From contig NC_050096.1 of the NCBI RefSeq assembly GCF_902167145.1, positions 181,509,825 through 181,573,824 of the forward strand: a DNA stretch of 64,000 bases. The letters are read 5' to 3'. The DNA comes from Zea mays. Lineage: Eukaryota; Streptophyta; Magnoliopsida; Poales; Poaceae. The notes beneath the pieces were generated by a model. It did not search any database. It was not told where the DNA came from and saw only the letters and a program-made list of their open reading frames with translations. Positions 22,237-33,900 of the stretch are shown here, one piece after another. A program made the translations under genes and the position numbers. The first letter of the stretch is position 1. Every line of letters starts with the position of its first letter.

Positions 22237-24804
22237 ATGTCCCTCGGCGGTGGCTACGACATGATACTCCTTCCACCGCCGCGCGACGACGACAATGGCG
22301 ACCGACAGCCCGCCCGCCGGCGGCGGAATCGACGACGTCTTCCCCGCGTGGCGGAAGAACAACCTTCGAGCTCGTCCCACCTTCTTCCCCGCCGACGGAG
22401 GGGAAGGCAGGGCAACCAAGGCCAAGCAGGAGGCAGTGCCTCGTCGGCTGTCGAGCGAGTCGACAGCGCCGGCACCCCAACGGGGGGCGCACTGGGTATC
22501 GACTTCGCGCTTGAGACGAAGACGAGCGCCGTCTCCCCGCGACACGCCAATCCCGAGCAAGCGGACGATGCCAGCGCGCTTGCGAAAAGCTTGCTGGACG
22601 TCGCCCTCGTACCTGAGAGACGGTGCAGTCAGTCCCCGACGTGACTTTATCGCCGCTCGTCGACCAAGAGGTACCGACCGATTCCCATCCCACGTCATTT
22701 GGACTCAGCCTCAACCCGCCTAGCGACCTCGCTTTGGCGGGCGCTCTCGTAGAGGCGAGTCCAAACCCTCTGGGGTTTTGCATGCGGTCGCCTTGGGACC
22801 GGCTGACGGGCGTCTCGACCTACGGGCCCTCTGTGTCCGAGGAAGACGACGACCCAACATCTGTTGGGATTTCTCTGGACTTGGCAACCCCAGTGCCATG
22901 CGGGACTTCATGACCGCATGTGACTACTGCCTCTCCGACTGTTCCGACGGTAGCCGCAGCCTCAACGACGAGGACTGCGGCCCAAGCCGTGAATGTTCCC
23001 ACGTCGATCTAGGGGGTCCCTCCGAAGGCAATCATCTCGGCATGCCGGAGGACGGTGATCTCCCTAGGCCGGTGCCCCGCGTTGACATCCCACGGGAGCT
23101 AGCTGTGGTCCCCGTCTAGGCGGGGGGGCATGACCCACAGCTCGAGCAAATCCGCGGGGTGCAGGCCAGGCTCGACGAGGGAGCAGGAGCGCTTGAGCCG
23201 ATCCGCCGGGACGTCGGGCAGGCATGGGTGGGCCAACCCCCGGCCGGAGAAATACGTCATCTGCCCCAGGGTTTCCAGCACCGCATCACAGACGACGTCA
23301 GGGTCAGGCCGCCACCTGCATCTAGTGGGGTCGGCCAGAACCTGGCAGCAGCAGCGATGCTTCTCCGCGCGATGCCGGAGCCATCAACCACCGAGGGTCG
23401 ACGAATCCAGGGGGAGCTCAAGAATCTTCTGGAAGGCGCTGCGGTCCGACGGGCCGAGAGCTCTGCCTCCCGAAGGCAGGGGTACCCCTCGGAACCTCAT
23501 GCCGCGACTTCCCGATTCATGCGGGAAGCCTCGGTCTACACCGGGCGCACGCGCAACACTGCGCCTGCGGCTCCGGGCCGCCTCGGCAACGAGCACCATC
23601 ACCGCGACCGTTGGGCCCACCTCGACGAGAGGGTGCGCCGAGGCTACCACCCCAGGCGTGGGGGACGCTACGACAGCAGGGAGGATTGGAGTCCCTCGCC
23701 CGAGCCACCCAGTCCGCAGGCCTTCAGCCGGGCCATCCGACGGGCACCGTTCCCGACCCGGTTCCGACCCCCGACTACTATCACAAAGTACTCGGGGGAG
23801 ACGAGACCGGAACTGTGGCTCGCGGACTACCGTCTGGCCTGCCAACTGGGTGGAACAGACGACGACAACCTCATCATCCGCAACCTCCCCCTGTTCCTCT
23901 CCGACACCGCTCGCGCCTGGTTGGAGCACCTGCCTCCGGGGCAGATCTCCAACTGGGACGACCTAGTCCAAGCTTTCGCCGGCAATTTCCGGGGCACGTA
24001 CGTGCGCCCCGAAAATTCCTGGGACCTCCGAAGCTGCCGACAGCAGCCGGGAGAGTCTCTCCGGGACTACATCCGGCGATTCTCGAAGCAGCGCACCGAG
24101 CTGCCCAACATCACCGACTCGGATGTCATCGGCGCGTTCCTCGCCGGCACCACCTGCCGCGACCTGGTGAGCAAGTTGGGTCGCAAGACCCCCACCAGGG
24201 CGAGCGAGCTGATGGACATCGCCACCAAGTTCGCCTCCGGCCAGGAGGCGGTCGAGGCTATCTTCCGAAAGGACAAGCAGCCCCAGGGCCGCCCATCGGA
24301 AGATGCTCCTGAGGCGTCAACTCAGCGCGGCGCCAAGAAGAAAGGCAAGAAGAAGTCGCAAGCAAAACGCGACGCCGCCGACGCGGACCTTGTCACCGCC
24401 GCCGAGTACAAGAACCCTCGAAAACCCCCCGGAGGTGCCAACCTCTTCGACAAGATGCTCAAGGAGCCGTGCCCCTATCATCAGGGGCCCGTCAAGCACA
24501 CCCTTGAGGAGTGCGTCATGCTTCGGCGCCACTTCCACAGGGCCGGGCCACCCGCGGAGGGTGGCAGAGCCCGCGACGACGACAAGAAGGAAGATCACCA
24601 AGCAGGAGAGTTCCCCGAGGTCCGCGACTGCTTCATGATCTACGGTGGGCAAGCGGTGAACGCCTCGGCTCGGCACCGCAAACAAGAGCGCCGGGAGGTC
24701 TGCTCGGTGAAGGTGGCGGCGCCAGTTTACCTAGACTGGTCCGACAAGCCCATCACCTTCGACCAAGCCGACCACCCCGACCACGTGCCGAGCCCGGGGA
24801 AATA
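22237..24804 (+). pseudogene. Huck-like Gag, multiply frameshifted
   Basis: The likely start is ATG 22237 (MSLGGGYDMILLPPPRDD). The frame shifts near 22625 and again near 22850, and a TAG stop lies at 23117-23119 in the third segment. From about 23121 to 24804 one frame is open and contains the gypsy Gag core: TRFRPPTTITKYSGETRPEL, WLADYRLACQLGG, a RAWLEHLPPGQI stretch and ESLRDYIRRFSKQRTELPNI. A lysine-rich tail and a CPYHQG...HTLEEC zinc-like segment follow. A two-base loss near 24803, after PSPGKY, disconnects it from the protease. Gag would form the particle; this copy cannot. Confidence 0.85.
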
Positions 24805-26089
24805 CCTTCGTCGTCGACCCCGTCATCGGCGACATCAGGCTCACCAAGGTCCTTATGGATGGAGGCAGCAGCCTCAACATCATCTACGCCGAGACCCTCA
24901 GGCTCCTGCGTGTTGATCTGTCCTCCATCCGAGCAGGCGCTGCGCCCTTCCATGGGATCATTCCCGGGAAGCGCGTCCAGCCCCTCGGACAACTCGACCT
25001 TCCCGTCTGCTTCGGAACACCCTCCAACTTCCGAAGGGAGACCCTGACATTCGAGGTGGTCGGGTTCCGAGGAACCTACCACGCGGTACTGGGAAGACCA
25101 TGCTACGCGAAGTTCATGGTCGTCCCCAACTACACCTACCTGAAGCTCAAGATGCCGGGCCCCAACGGGGTCATCACCGGCCCCACATACAAACACGCGT
25201 TCGAATGCGACGTGGAGTGCGTGGAGTACGCCGAGGCCCTCGCCGAGTCCGAGGCCCTCATCGCCGACCTGGAAAGCCTCTCTAAGGAGGTGCCAGACGT
25301 GAAACATCATGCCGGCAACTTCGAGCCAGTGGAGACGGTTAAGGCCGTCCCCCTCGACCCCAGCGGCGACGCCTCCAAGCAGGTCCAGATCGGCTCCGGG
25401 CTCGATCCCAAATAGGAAGCAGTGCTCGTCGACTTTCTCCGCGCAAACGCCGACGTCTTCGCGTGGAGTCCCTCGGACATGCCCGGCATACCGAGGGATG
25501 TCGCCGAGCACTCGCTGGATATTTGGGCCGGAGCCCGACCCGTCAAGCAGCCTCTGCGCCGATTCGACGAGGAGAAGCGCAGAGCGATAAGCGAGGAGAT
25601 CCACAAGCTAATGGCGGCAGGGTTCATCAAAGAGGTATTCCATCCCGAATGGCTTGCCAACCCCGTGCTTGTGAGAAAGAAAGGGGGGAAATGGCGGATG
25701 TGTGTAGACTACACTGGTCTCAACAAAGCATGTCCGAAGGTTCCCTACCCTCTGCCTCGCATCGATCAAATCGTGGATTCCACTGCTGGGTGCGAAACCC
25801 TGTCTTTCCTCGATGCCTACTCAGGGTATCATCAAATCAGGATGAAAGAGTCTGACCAGCTCGCGACTTCTTTCATCACGCCCTTCGGCATGTACTGCTA
25901 TGTCACCATGCCGTTCGGCTTGAGGAATGCGGGCGCGACGTACCAGCGGTGCATGAACCATGTGTTCGGCGAACACATTGGCCGCACGGTCGAGGCCTAC
26001 GTCGATGACATCGTAGTCAAGACGAGGAAAGCTTCCGACCTCCTTTCCGACCTTGAAGTGACATTCCGATGTCTCAAGGCGAAAGGCGT
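24805..26089 (+). pseudogene. Huck-like protease and RT, N-terminal part
   Basis: After the frameshift the protease reads MDGGSSLNIIYAETL from 24855, with DGG in place of the usual DTG, which is normal for this group. The frame meets a TAG at 25413-25415 after DPK, then continues as the RT connection (EAVLVDFLRANADVFAW) and reverse transcriptase (VDYTGLNKACPK, SFLDAYSGYHQI, YVDD at 25998-26009). The RT is cut at codon GTT 26088-26090 by the Grande-like insertion and resumes at 35535. Non-functional. Confidence 0.9.
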
Positions 26090-26674
26090 TGTTGGAGACT
26101 TGTTCTCAAATGCTATGAATTAAGAACAAGGCAACATAAAATGTTAAATGATACTGTCCTTCGTCCGTGAAACATTATTTCTTTGAGGATAATGGGTCTT
26201 GGACGAAGGTTGACGAGAGTATTATTACGAAGTTGAACCTTCGTAATAAACTTTCAATAAACATTGTAAAATAATGCAAAATAAAAGGTATGAAATGGAT
26301 AAATGAATCACAGATGCATTATATTATATTCACTTGATATATTGAATCATTAAATACAATGATACCTATGCCTTGACAAAGGTTGAATTCCGAGAGATGC
26401 AATTGCAAATACCAGAATGCGTGAACAGTAACGGAATACTGTTCACTATTTATAGGCACAGGACACAGCCTGTGAGGAATTACAAATATGCCCCTTATAA
26501 AAACTTACAACATTGACTCAGACATTTATGGACTAAAAGGTCATTCTATCTTTAAGTCGGTTTGTAATGCCGAAGCTTTACGAAGAAGAACCTTCGGCTA
26601 TATTATACAAAACAGCTTCATCCGAGGACCACTTCTTTCTATAAGACCTTTGGCGACGAAGCATAGACCCAACA
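26090..26674 (-). repeat. Grande-like LTR (3' LTR of the minus-strand element)
   Basis: 585 bp, rich in CGAAG/CTTCG pentamers (eight counted). Differs from the other LTR at about 26148 and 26179. Confidence 0.9.
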
Positions 26675-26688
26675 GTAGCCCCTTTCGC
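26675..26688 (-). promoter_or_regulatory. Grande-like polypurine tract
   Basis: On the minus strand GCGAAAGGGGCTAC directly precedes the 3' LTR start and is the expected plus-strand primer. Confidence 0.7.
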
Positions 26689-26932
26689 GGTGCTAGATCG
26701 TTTTTCGTAACGAGCTTGATCCGTGAAAAAAGTTTCTTAGGCTTCGGAGCGCCGAAGGTCTCAAAAACACCTTCCCTGAGCTCGTTGTCGAGAAACAATT
26801 CAATCTCCCTGCGCGTAGCGGCCCCACCTTGCAGAGTTACTGTTCGGTCACTGCGGTCCACCGTACAGCGAGTGCGAGCGGGTGCCCGCCTGGTGTAAAA
26901 CTTCTGGCGCTTCGCCTTCTTACCTGCAGCAC

Positions 26933-26940
26933 TATATAAA
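26933..26940 (+). promoter_or_regulatory. TATA box of the antisense gene
   Basis: TATATAAA about 168 bp before ATG 27108, on the strand opposite to pol and outside the LTR. It implies a separate promoter for the antisense gene. Confidence 0.6.
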
Positions 26941-27107
26941 CAGACGAGTAGGTGTGAAGTTACCACAGCATTTACTGCTATTTGCACTGTTTTGCTGCCA
27001 AAATTTTTAACCGTCGCCGAAGCTTGTTTGTCGGAATCGAACGAAGCTCCATCTGGAAACCTGCTTCGGAGGAAAAAAGTATTAAAGTTTCACAAGTTCA
27101 TAGTTAA

Positions 27108-30017
27108 ATGGCCAGAGTCCGTTCTACCGCCAGGGTTGAGCGTGAGGGGGACGAAACTGAAGCTTCGGCGACTGTCCCTATCTCCGAAGCAATGCGACGT
27201 TCCGGGATGGTAACTACAGAAGAAAACCCTGCTGCTGAAACAGAACAAACAACTGCCGTAGAAGAAGAAGAAGAAGAAAACACTGAAGAAACTGATCCTG
27301 AAGATGATTCTCATATTGCCGCACCAAGCAAACCCAGCCATTTGGACTTTGGCAAGTCAACTGTTTCCAAGGCTGACTTCCCCAAGATGGTGAAGTCGGG
27401 CTATTTTACTGAAAATGAGAAGAAGTTACTTCGCTTTGGGGGGGAAGAAACTACCCAGAAGCCAGAAAAGGATGAAATAGTCATTTTCAAGAGCTTCTTA
27501 AAGGCTGGATTAAGATTTCCTTTGAATAGGATAATTTCTGGCGTACTAGATCAATTTGGTATCTACTTTCACCAGCTGACTCCCAATGCGATTGTCAGGC
27601 TTAGCGTATACATCTGGGCTCTCCGAAGCCAGGCGATGGAACCATTTGCCGACAGCTTTTGTCGAGTTCATGAACTACATTACCAAACAAAAGCCAGAAA
27701 AGACGGATTGCATGAAAATTTTGGTTGCTATAACTTTGCTTATCGGAAAACCACGAAGTTTCCCGTGATTAGCTACCGAAGCAAGTGGCCGGCAGGCTGG
27801 AAATCAGAGTGGTTTTACGTCAAGGTTGACGAAGATAAAGAGAAGCTGGTTCAGAGCCCTCTTGAATTAACTTTCGGAGAAACAAGACCTCGGTGCAAAA
27901 TGACATTAGGTGGTCCAAGTTTGGCCGCGGTGAGCGAATTCAAGATTATTGCAGAACATATTGGAACTAGGGATCTAGTGCAAGAATTCCTATCCTTCAG
28001 GGTTTTTCCTACCTCAAAAGAATGGGAAATGCCGAAGCTGCAGGGAGAGAAGAAGAAAGGGGAACTTGTACGGTTGCCCTACTATTATAAGTTCAAGAAA
28101 TACTTTAAAAAACCTTGCCAAGAGTGGCTGGATACGATCGAAGTGATGTGCAATGAGATACTTGGCAACTATTCCAAGAAAGAAGATCAATTGATGACCG
28201 CAGCCTTCGGCACCCGTCCGAAACGAAGGCTAAATCGGGTGTTAGACGCCTTGGGTTTCGAATACCCTGATTACGAAAATCTGAACAAAGGTGCCGGAGG
28301 CCAAAAAAGGAAAAGGGTAACTGAAGCCTTAGATGAAGGTGAAAAAGAGCCAATAAAGAAGAAAATTCCAAAGAAGAGGAAAGCTTCTCCTCCGAAGCAA
28401 CAATTATCCGAAGCAGAAGAAACCCCCGCATCACCTTCTGCTGCTGTAGTTGAGGAAATTCTGAAGGTAATGACTGAATCCTTACCTGCGAAGCTAAGTC
28501 CACTAGGTCCTCAACTGACAAAGTTTTTTCAGAAGGACAAGGAGCCCGAGAAATCGAAGAAAACAATCAAGGCAAAGAAACAAAGAATTATCACTGTGAC
28601 AGAGGTAATTGACAAGACGCCGCCAAGAGCTTCGGCCCAAAAAACACAAGCGGCTGCAGAGGGAGAAGATACTGAAATTGTACCTTCGGAGGCCGCAGCT
28701 GCCGAAGCTGCCTCAGCTGAAGATGTGAATTTGGAGAGCACAATTGAACATATTGACCAAATACTGCTAGACATGGCTGCAGAAGAAGCTACCACTGCTG
28801 CCGAAGAGGCCATGACCGCAGCGTCAAAGAAAGGAAAAGAAGTTGCTGAAGAAGCTTCAGAAGACGAAGCCTTCGTGTTCCAAAACTTAGTTGGAGGACA
28901 CCTATCAAAAGCTGAAATAGAAGAGCTTAAAGAATATGCCAAATCCTGTGGATACAAACCTGGGGCACTCCTCTTCGGAGGCGTTGATGATGAAAAAATA
29001 GATTGCATTCGAGATCAAACAGGAGCCAAAGTTATCAGTACTTTGTCCAAGAGTATCGGATTCCCAAAGCTAGAAACAGATATCAGCCGCTACCGACGAC
29101 AACATGTCGTTGGTAGTTTATTTTATTCCAACTTTAAGGTGAACTACTTGCCCCTTAACTTTTATTGTTTCTAATAATAAAAACATATCTGACAAAGCTT
29201 GTTTTCGTGCAGAGTATGCTGCTGAGCAAAGCCTTGCAAATGCAACAAGATGTTGAAGATAAAAAGCATGAAGTTATAATTGGAAATTTAGAAAGCAAAA
29301 TAAAGGAGCAATCAGATGCTTTTGAGAAGAAGAACTTTGAGCTCCAGGCAACCGAAGGTTTATTGGCGGAAGCTGAAGCAAAAATATCAGAACTGAACAC
29401 GAAGCTTCTCCGCCAGTCTGAGCAGTTCGAACGAGAAAAACAAGATCTTAATGCAAAACTTGAAGCCGAAGCTCAGCAAAATTCAGATTTGAGAAAGCTA
29501 CTGACAGGTCTTCAAGAAAAATGCCTGGAATTTAGCAACAAGTGCATTCAACGATTAAGAAAGATTTTTTACTCAGTTGGAGCCAGCAGCGAAAAATTTA
29601 CCCCCTCAGCTGAAGATCTACCAAAAACCTTCGAACACATTGAGGGGGAGATTGACGAGCTCGACGAAGTCATAGCTGGGCATGGTGACTTCTGTGCCTG
29701 GGTGGCTTCTCGAGGGACTGCTGCAGCCTTCCTGAAGGCTGGCTGTGATCATGGGAAGATTGTCAATAGACCAAATTTCACTTTATCACCATCAATCCTG
29801 GATGACATCCCTGATCTTGCCCGAAGTATCTCGAATCGATTTATAAAAATGATATGGACAAAAGGTGGTCGAGAGAAGGCTGGAGACGAAGCTCGTAGCC
29901 ACCTTGATCCAGTAAGAAACCATACCTTGTGCTTACCTTTTCCTGTAAACTTGATTTTGACTTCCGACGACCTTATTCATGTAGGATGACGAAGCCGAAG
30001 CTGATGATCAAAAATAA
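27108..30017 (+). CDS. Grande-type antisense gene, three exons, intact
   Basis: Joining exons 27108-29138, 29213-29911 and 29985-30017 gives 920 codons without a stop. Both introns (29139-29212, 74 bp; 29912-29984, 73 bp) are GT...AG and in phase 0. Intron 1 has a CTAATAA branch-like site and ends TTCGTGCAG. The N-terminal half (about residues 80-380) is the plant 'putative gypsy type transposon' domain (transposase_28-like, PF04195 as I recall it), with FPLNRIISGVLDQFGI and KFPVISYRSKW stretches. Then come basic, nucleus-targeting-like KKKIPKKRK runs, acidic alanine-rich linkers, and after intron 1 a coiled coil (about residues 680-780). This gene type (Grande gene 23) is known in Tat elements; its function is unknown. 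It lies antisense to pol, so element RNA would not be spliced at these introns. Confidence 0.85.
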
Positions 30018-30485
30018 CGCCGAAGCCGAAGCTCCTTGGAGATTTAGATAGTAGTCTGTAGACAGTACTTAAAAAACTTTTGAGATAACTTTTGTAAATG
30101 TAACCAAAACTTGTCTTTGATGAAATCTGTTCATACCTTGTTATATATCCTTATTCTTCCATTGATGTATGAGAAATGCTTTGATGTGGACGAAATTTTC
30201 TTTTGAGCCGAAGGCGAAAAAACACCTTCCCTTCTTTTCGTACGCAGCGAAGCATAGAAAACAACATTTTCCTTTCTTCTTTGTGTACGAAGCTCTTTTT
30301 TCCTTGCTTTTTCTCTTTTTGCCGAAGCAACCATTTATGCGATGAAGATGATTATCCTACATATGTCTAGATGAATGTTTATGAATGCAAATGCTATGAT
30401 GTAATGTGATGTGCAAATGAATGGCCAAACACGTATCCGAAGCCATATTCATAGCCATTATTTTCTTAAAAACAATCACACCTCA
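30018..30485. other. Grande-like noncoding spacer
   Basis: AT-rich with many CGAAG/CTTCG pentamers. No ORF of note. It lies between the 3' ends of the antisense gene and the tandem array. Confidence 0.5.
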
Positions 30486-30781
30486 GCTCTGCATTCCCTT
30501 AGGAACGACTTTGGAGCTTCTTCGCCTTTACTTTTGGCGGAATCAGCGTTGACTTTTCGCTGTAAGCTCTGCATTCCCTTAGGAACGTCTTTGGAGCTTC
30601 TTCGCCTTTACTTTTGGCGGAATCAGCGTTGACTTTTCGCTGTAAGCTCTGCATTCCCTTAGGAACGTCTTTGGAGCTTCTTCGCCTTTACTTTTGGCGG
30701 AATCAGCGTTGACTTTTCGCTGTAAGCTCTGCATTCCCTTAGGAACGTCTTTGGAGCTTCTTCGTTTTTACTTTTTTGGCA
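30486..30781. repeat. 80 bp tandem repeat, ~3.7 copies
   Basis: Units start at GCTCTGCATTCCCTTAGGAA at 30486, 30566, 30646 and 30726, an exact 80 bp period. The copies are almost identical (one base in unit 1). The last unit diverges after about 40 bases. It lies between the 3' end of pol and the antisense gene. Confidence 0.9.
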
Positions 30782-30952
30782 CTCGATGGTGCGTTCTCAG
30801 CTTTTACATTTACATTCTTTGGGGGATTTTGCTCTTATAAGACTAAAAAAGGAAATTACATATGCTGGCCCCATTAAAAACCTTTCTCCCCCTTTGGAAA
30901 GGAAAAGGGTGCCATGAAAGAAAAAATAAAAAATATGAAAAGTTACATCGAA

Positions 30953-33900
30953 TTATACATAATATCGCCGAAGCTCATCCGCATTCCAAGACCTAGGAAT
31001 GTCGTTGCCGTCCATATCCTTCAATCTGTATGAACCGGGTCTTGACGAAGATGCTACTAAGAAAGGTCCGTCCCATTTCAACTGCAATTTGCCCAGTGTT
31101 TCTGGATTGGCCACTCTCCGAAGCACCAAGTGCCCTGGCTCAATATTTTTTAGCCGAACCTTTCTATCCCGCCATTTGACTATTTCGGCTTGATATTTAT
31201 TGATATTCTCCACGGCTTGCAATCTGATCCCTTCTAAAGCATCTTTTTCTATAGAATAAGCAGCTTCGGAATCTGATTCTGCCGAAGCTACTATCCTTAT
31301 TGACCCGGTTTTAGCTTCCTCTGGAGTTATTGCTTCGTCACCGAATAACAACTTGAATGGAGTGAAGCCTGTAGACCTTGATGTTGTCGTGTTGTGACTC
31401 CACACCACTTTGGTTAACTGATCTGGCCATTTTCCTCTGGGTTGATTGAAGATTAACTTCATTATTCCTGTCATTATAATGCCGTTGGCTCTTTCAACGA
31501 GTCCATTTGACTCCGGGTGCCTAACTGATGCAAAATGGATCTTCGTACCAATTTGGTCACAGAAATCCCTGAAAGCTTCGGAGTCAAACTGTGTTCCATT
31601 GTCCATAGTGATAGCCTTTGGCACCCCGAAACGACAAACAATATTCTGCCAGAAAAACTTTTGGACAGTAGCCGAAGTTATTGTGGCTAAAGGCTTCGCC
31701 TCAATCCATTTAGAAAAATATTCCACAGCTACTACAACATATCTCAGGTTCCCTTGGGCCGGTGGTAACGGACCTAACAAGTCAAGGCCCCACCTTTGCA
31801 ATGGCCAAGTGGGTTGTATGAGCTGTGTTAAGGACGAAGGTTGTTTTTGATCTCTTGCACATTTCTGACAACCTTCGCACTTCTGAACCAATTCTGCTGC
31901 ATCCGAAGCTGCCTTCGGCCAATAAAACCCTTGACGGAAAATTTTTCCAAGTAACGGCCTAGATCCGATGTGAGATCCACACAGGCCTGCATGTATTTCT
32001 TTCATTAACTCTATACCTTCGGTTCTGGATAAACATTTGAGCAACGGAGCACAAACTCCATGTTTGTACAACTCCCCTTCTATCATGACATATGGACGAG
32101 CTCTTGCCTCTATCCTCTTGTTATAAGCTTCGTCATCTGAAAGGAATTTACCCTGAAGGTAAGAGATGATCTCGGTTCTCCAATCCTCGCTAAAAACAGG
32201 AGATATGTTAAGGACTGCTCTTTCAAGAAGTTCCACCGAAGGTGCTTTTATTGTTTCGAAGAACACATCCGAAGGTAGAGGCAGCCCCTGTGCTGCTGAC
32301 TTAGCTAGCAAATCAGCATGCTCATTTTGTCCTCGAGGGATATTTTTGACAGAAAACCCTTCGAAGGAAGCTTCAACTCTTCGAACCATATCCAGATATT
32401 TTTCAAGCTTCGGATCTTTAGCCTTGCAACTCTTATCAATATGACCCGAAACAACCTGAGAATCAGTTTTAAGTATGGCCCTTCTGATTCCCATTGCTTT
32501 TAACTTCCGAAGACCTAGAATCAATGCTTCGTACTCAGCAATGTTATTTGTGCAATTAAAATCAAGCTTTGCCGCATAACAAGTTTTGACTTTAGAAGGT
32601 GAAACTAACACAGCAGCCGCTCCTGCTCCGAAGGTTCCCCAAGATCCATCACAAAACACTGTCCAGGCTTCGTTGTCTTTATTCCTTTCCTCCTCCTGAG
32701 CCCCTGGCGTCCAATCAGCAATAAAGTCTGCCAGCGCCTGTGACTGAATCGAAGATCTATGAACATATTCAATACAAAATTCATTGAGCTCTGCAGCCCA
32801 TTTTCCAATCCTTCCAGTAGCTTCTCGGTTCCTCATAATATCCTTCAGAGGTTGCGATGAAGGAACAATTATGTTGTAAGCTTGGAAATAGTGCCGAAGC
32901 TTCCTGGAGGCCATCAAGACAGCATACAGTACCTTCTCCAACTCTGTATAATTTTTCTTTGATAAACTAAGGACCTCGGAAACAAAATATATTGGGGCCT
33001 GCCTCTTGACTTGACCATCAAGCTTCTCCTGGACAAGCGCTGCACTTACCGCTGAGTGCGAAGCTGCCACATATAATAATAAAGGAGCCCCTGGCATTGG
33101 TGGAGTCAATGTTGTTAGGTCTATTAAATACTGTTTTAGCTCTTCGAAAGCCTTCTGCTGGATTGGTCCCCATTGAAAGACTTCGGCCGACTTCAGCACT
33201 TCGAAGAATGGTAAGTTTCTCTCTGCTGATCTGGATATGAATCTATTGAGAGATGCCAATCTTCCTGTCAATCTTTGAGCCCCCTTCTTTGTAGTTGGTG
33301 GCTCCATCCGAAGTATAGCTTCAATTTTACTTGGATTGGCTTCAATTCCCTTTGTTGAAACCAAGCATCCAAGAAATTTCCCCTTCTTCACTCCGAAGAC
33401 GCATTTTTCTGGATTTAACCTTAAGCCAGCTTGTCTGAAACTGGCGAAGGTCTCCTGCAGATCAGCAATATGATTCTCCTGCTTCGTGCTTTTGACAATG
33501 ATGTCATCAACATAAGTCAGCACATTTCTGCCTATTTGAGATTGGAGAACCTTCGCAGTCATTCGGCTGAAACTTCCTCCAGCGTTTTTGAGCCCCTCAG
33601 GCATCCGAAGATAGCAATATGTGCCACTTGGAGTTATGAAGCTAGTCTTCGGCTCATCTTCCTTCTTCATCCAAATTTGGTGATAGCCTGAATAACAGTC
33701 TAACAGACTCATGAGCTCTGAAGAAGCTGCTGCATCAACTAAAGAGTCTATCCTTGGTAGTGGAAATTCATCCTTCGGACAAGCCTTGTTAAGATCTGTA
33801 AAATCGATGCACATTCGCCACTTGCCATTGGCCTTTTTTACCATAACAGTGTTAGCTAGCCATTCTGGGTACTTCACTTCTCTGATAACTCCTGCACTGA

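Noticed and set aside
21140..22783. Many antisense frames in the Huck LTR and leader
   Set aside because: Shadows of GC-rich LTR repeats and of the gag leader.
30486..30781. 80 bp array considered as a CRISPR array
   Set aside because: Units are contiguous repeats without unique spacers, and this is plant DNA.
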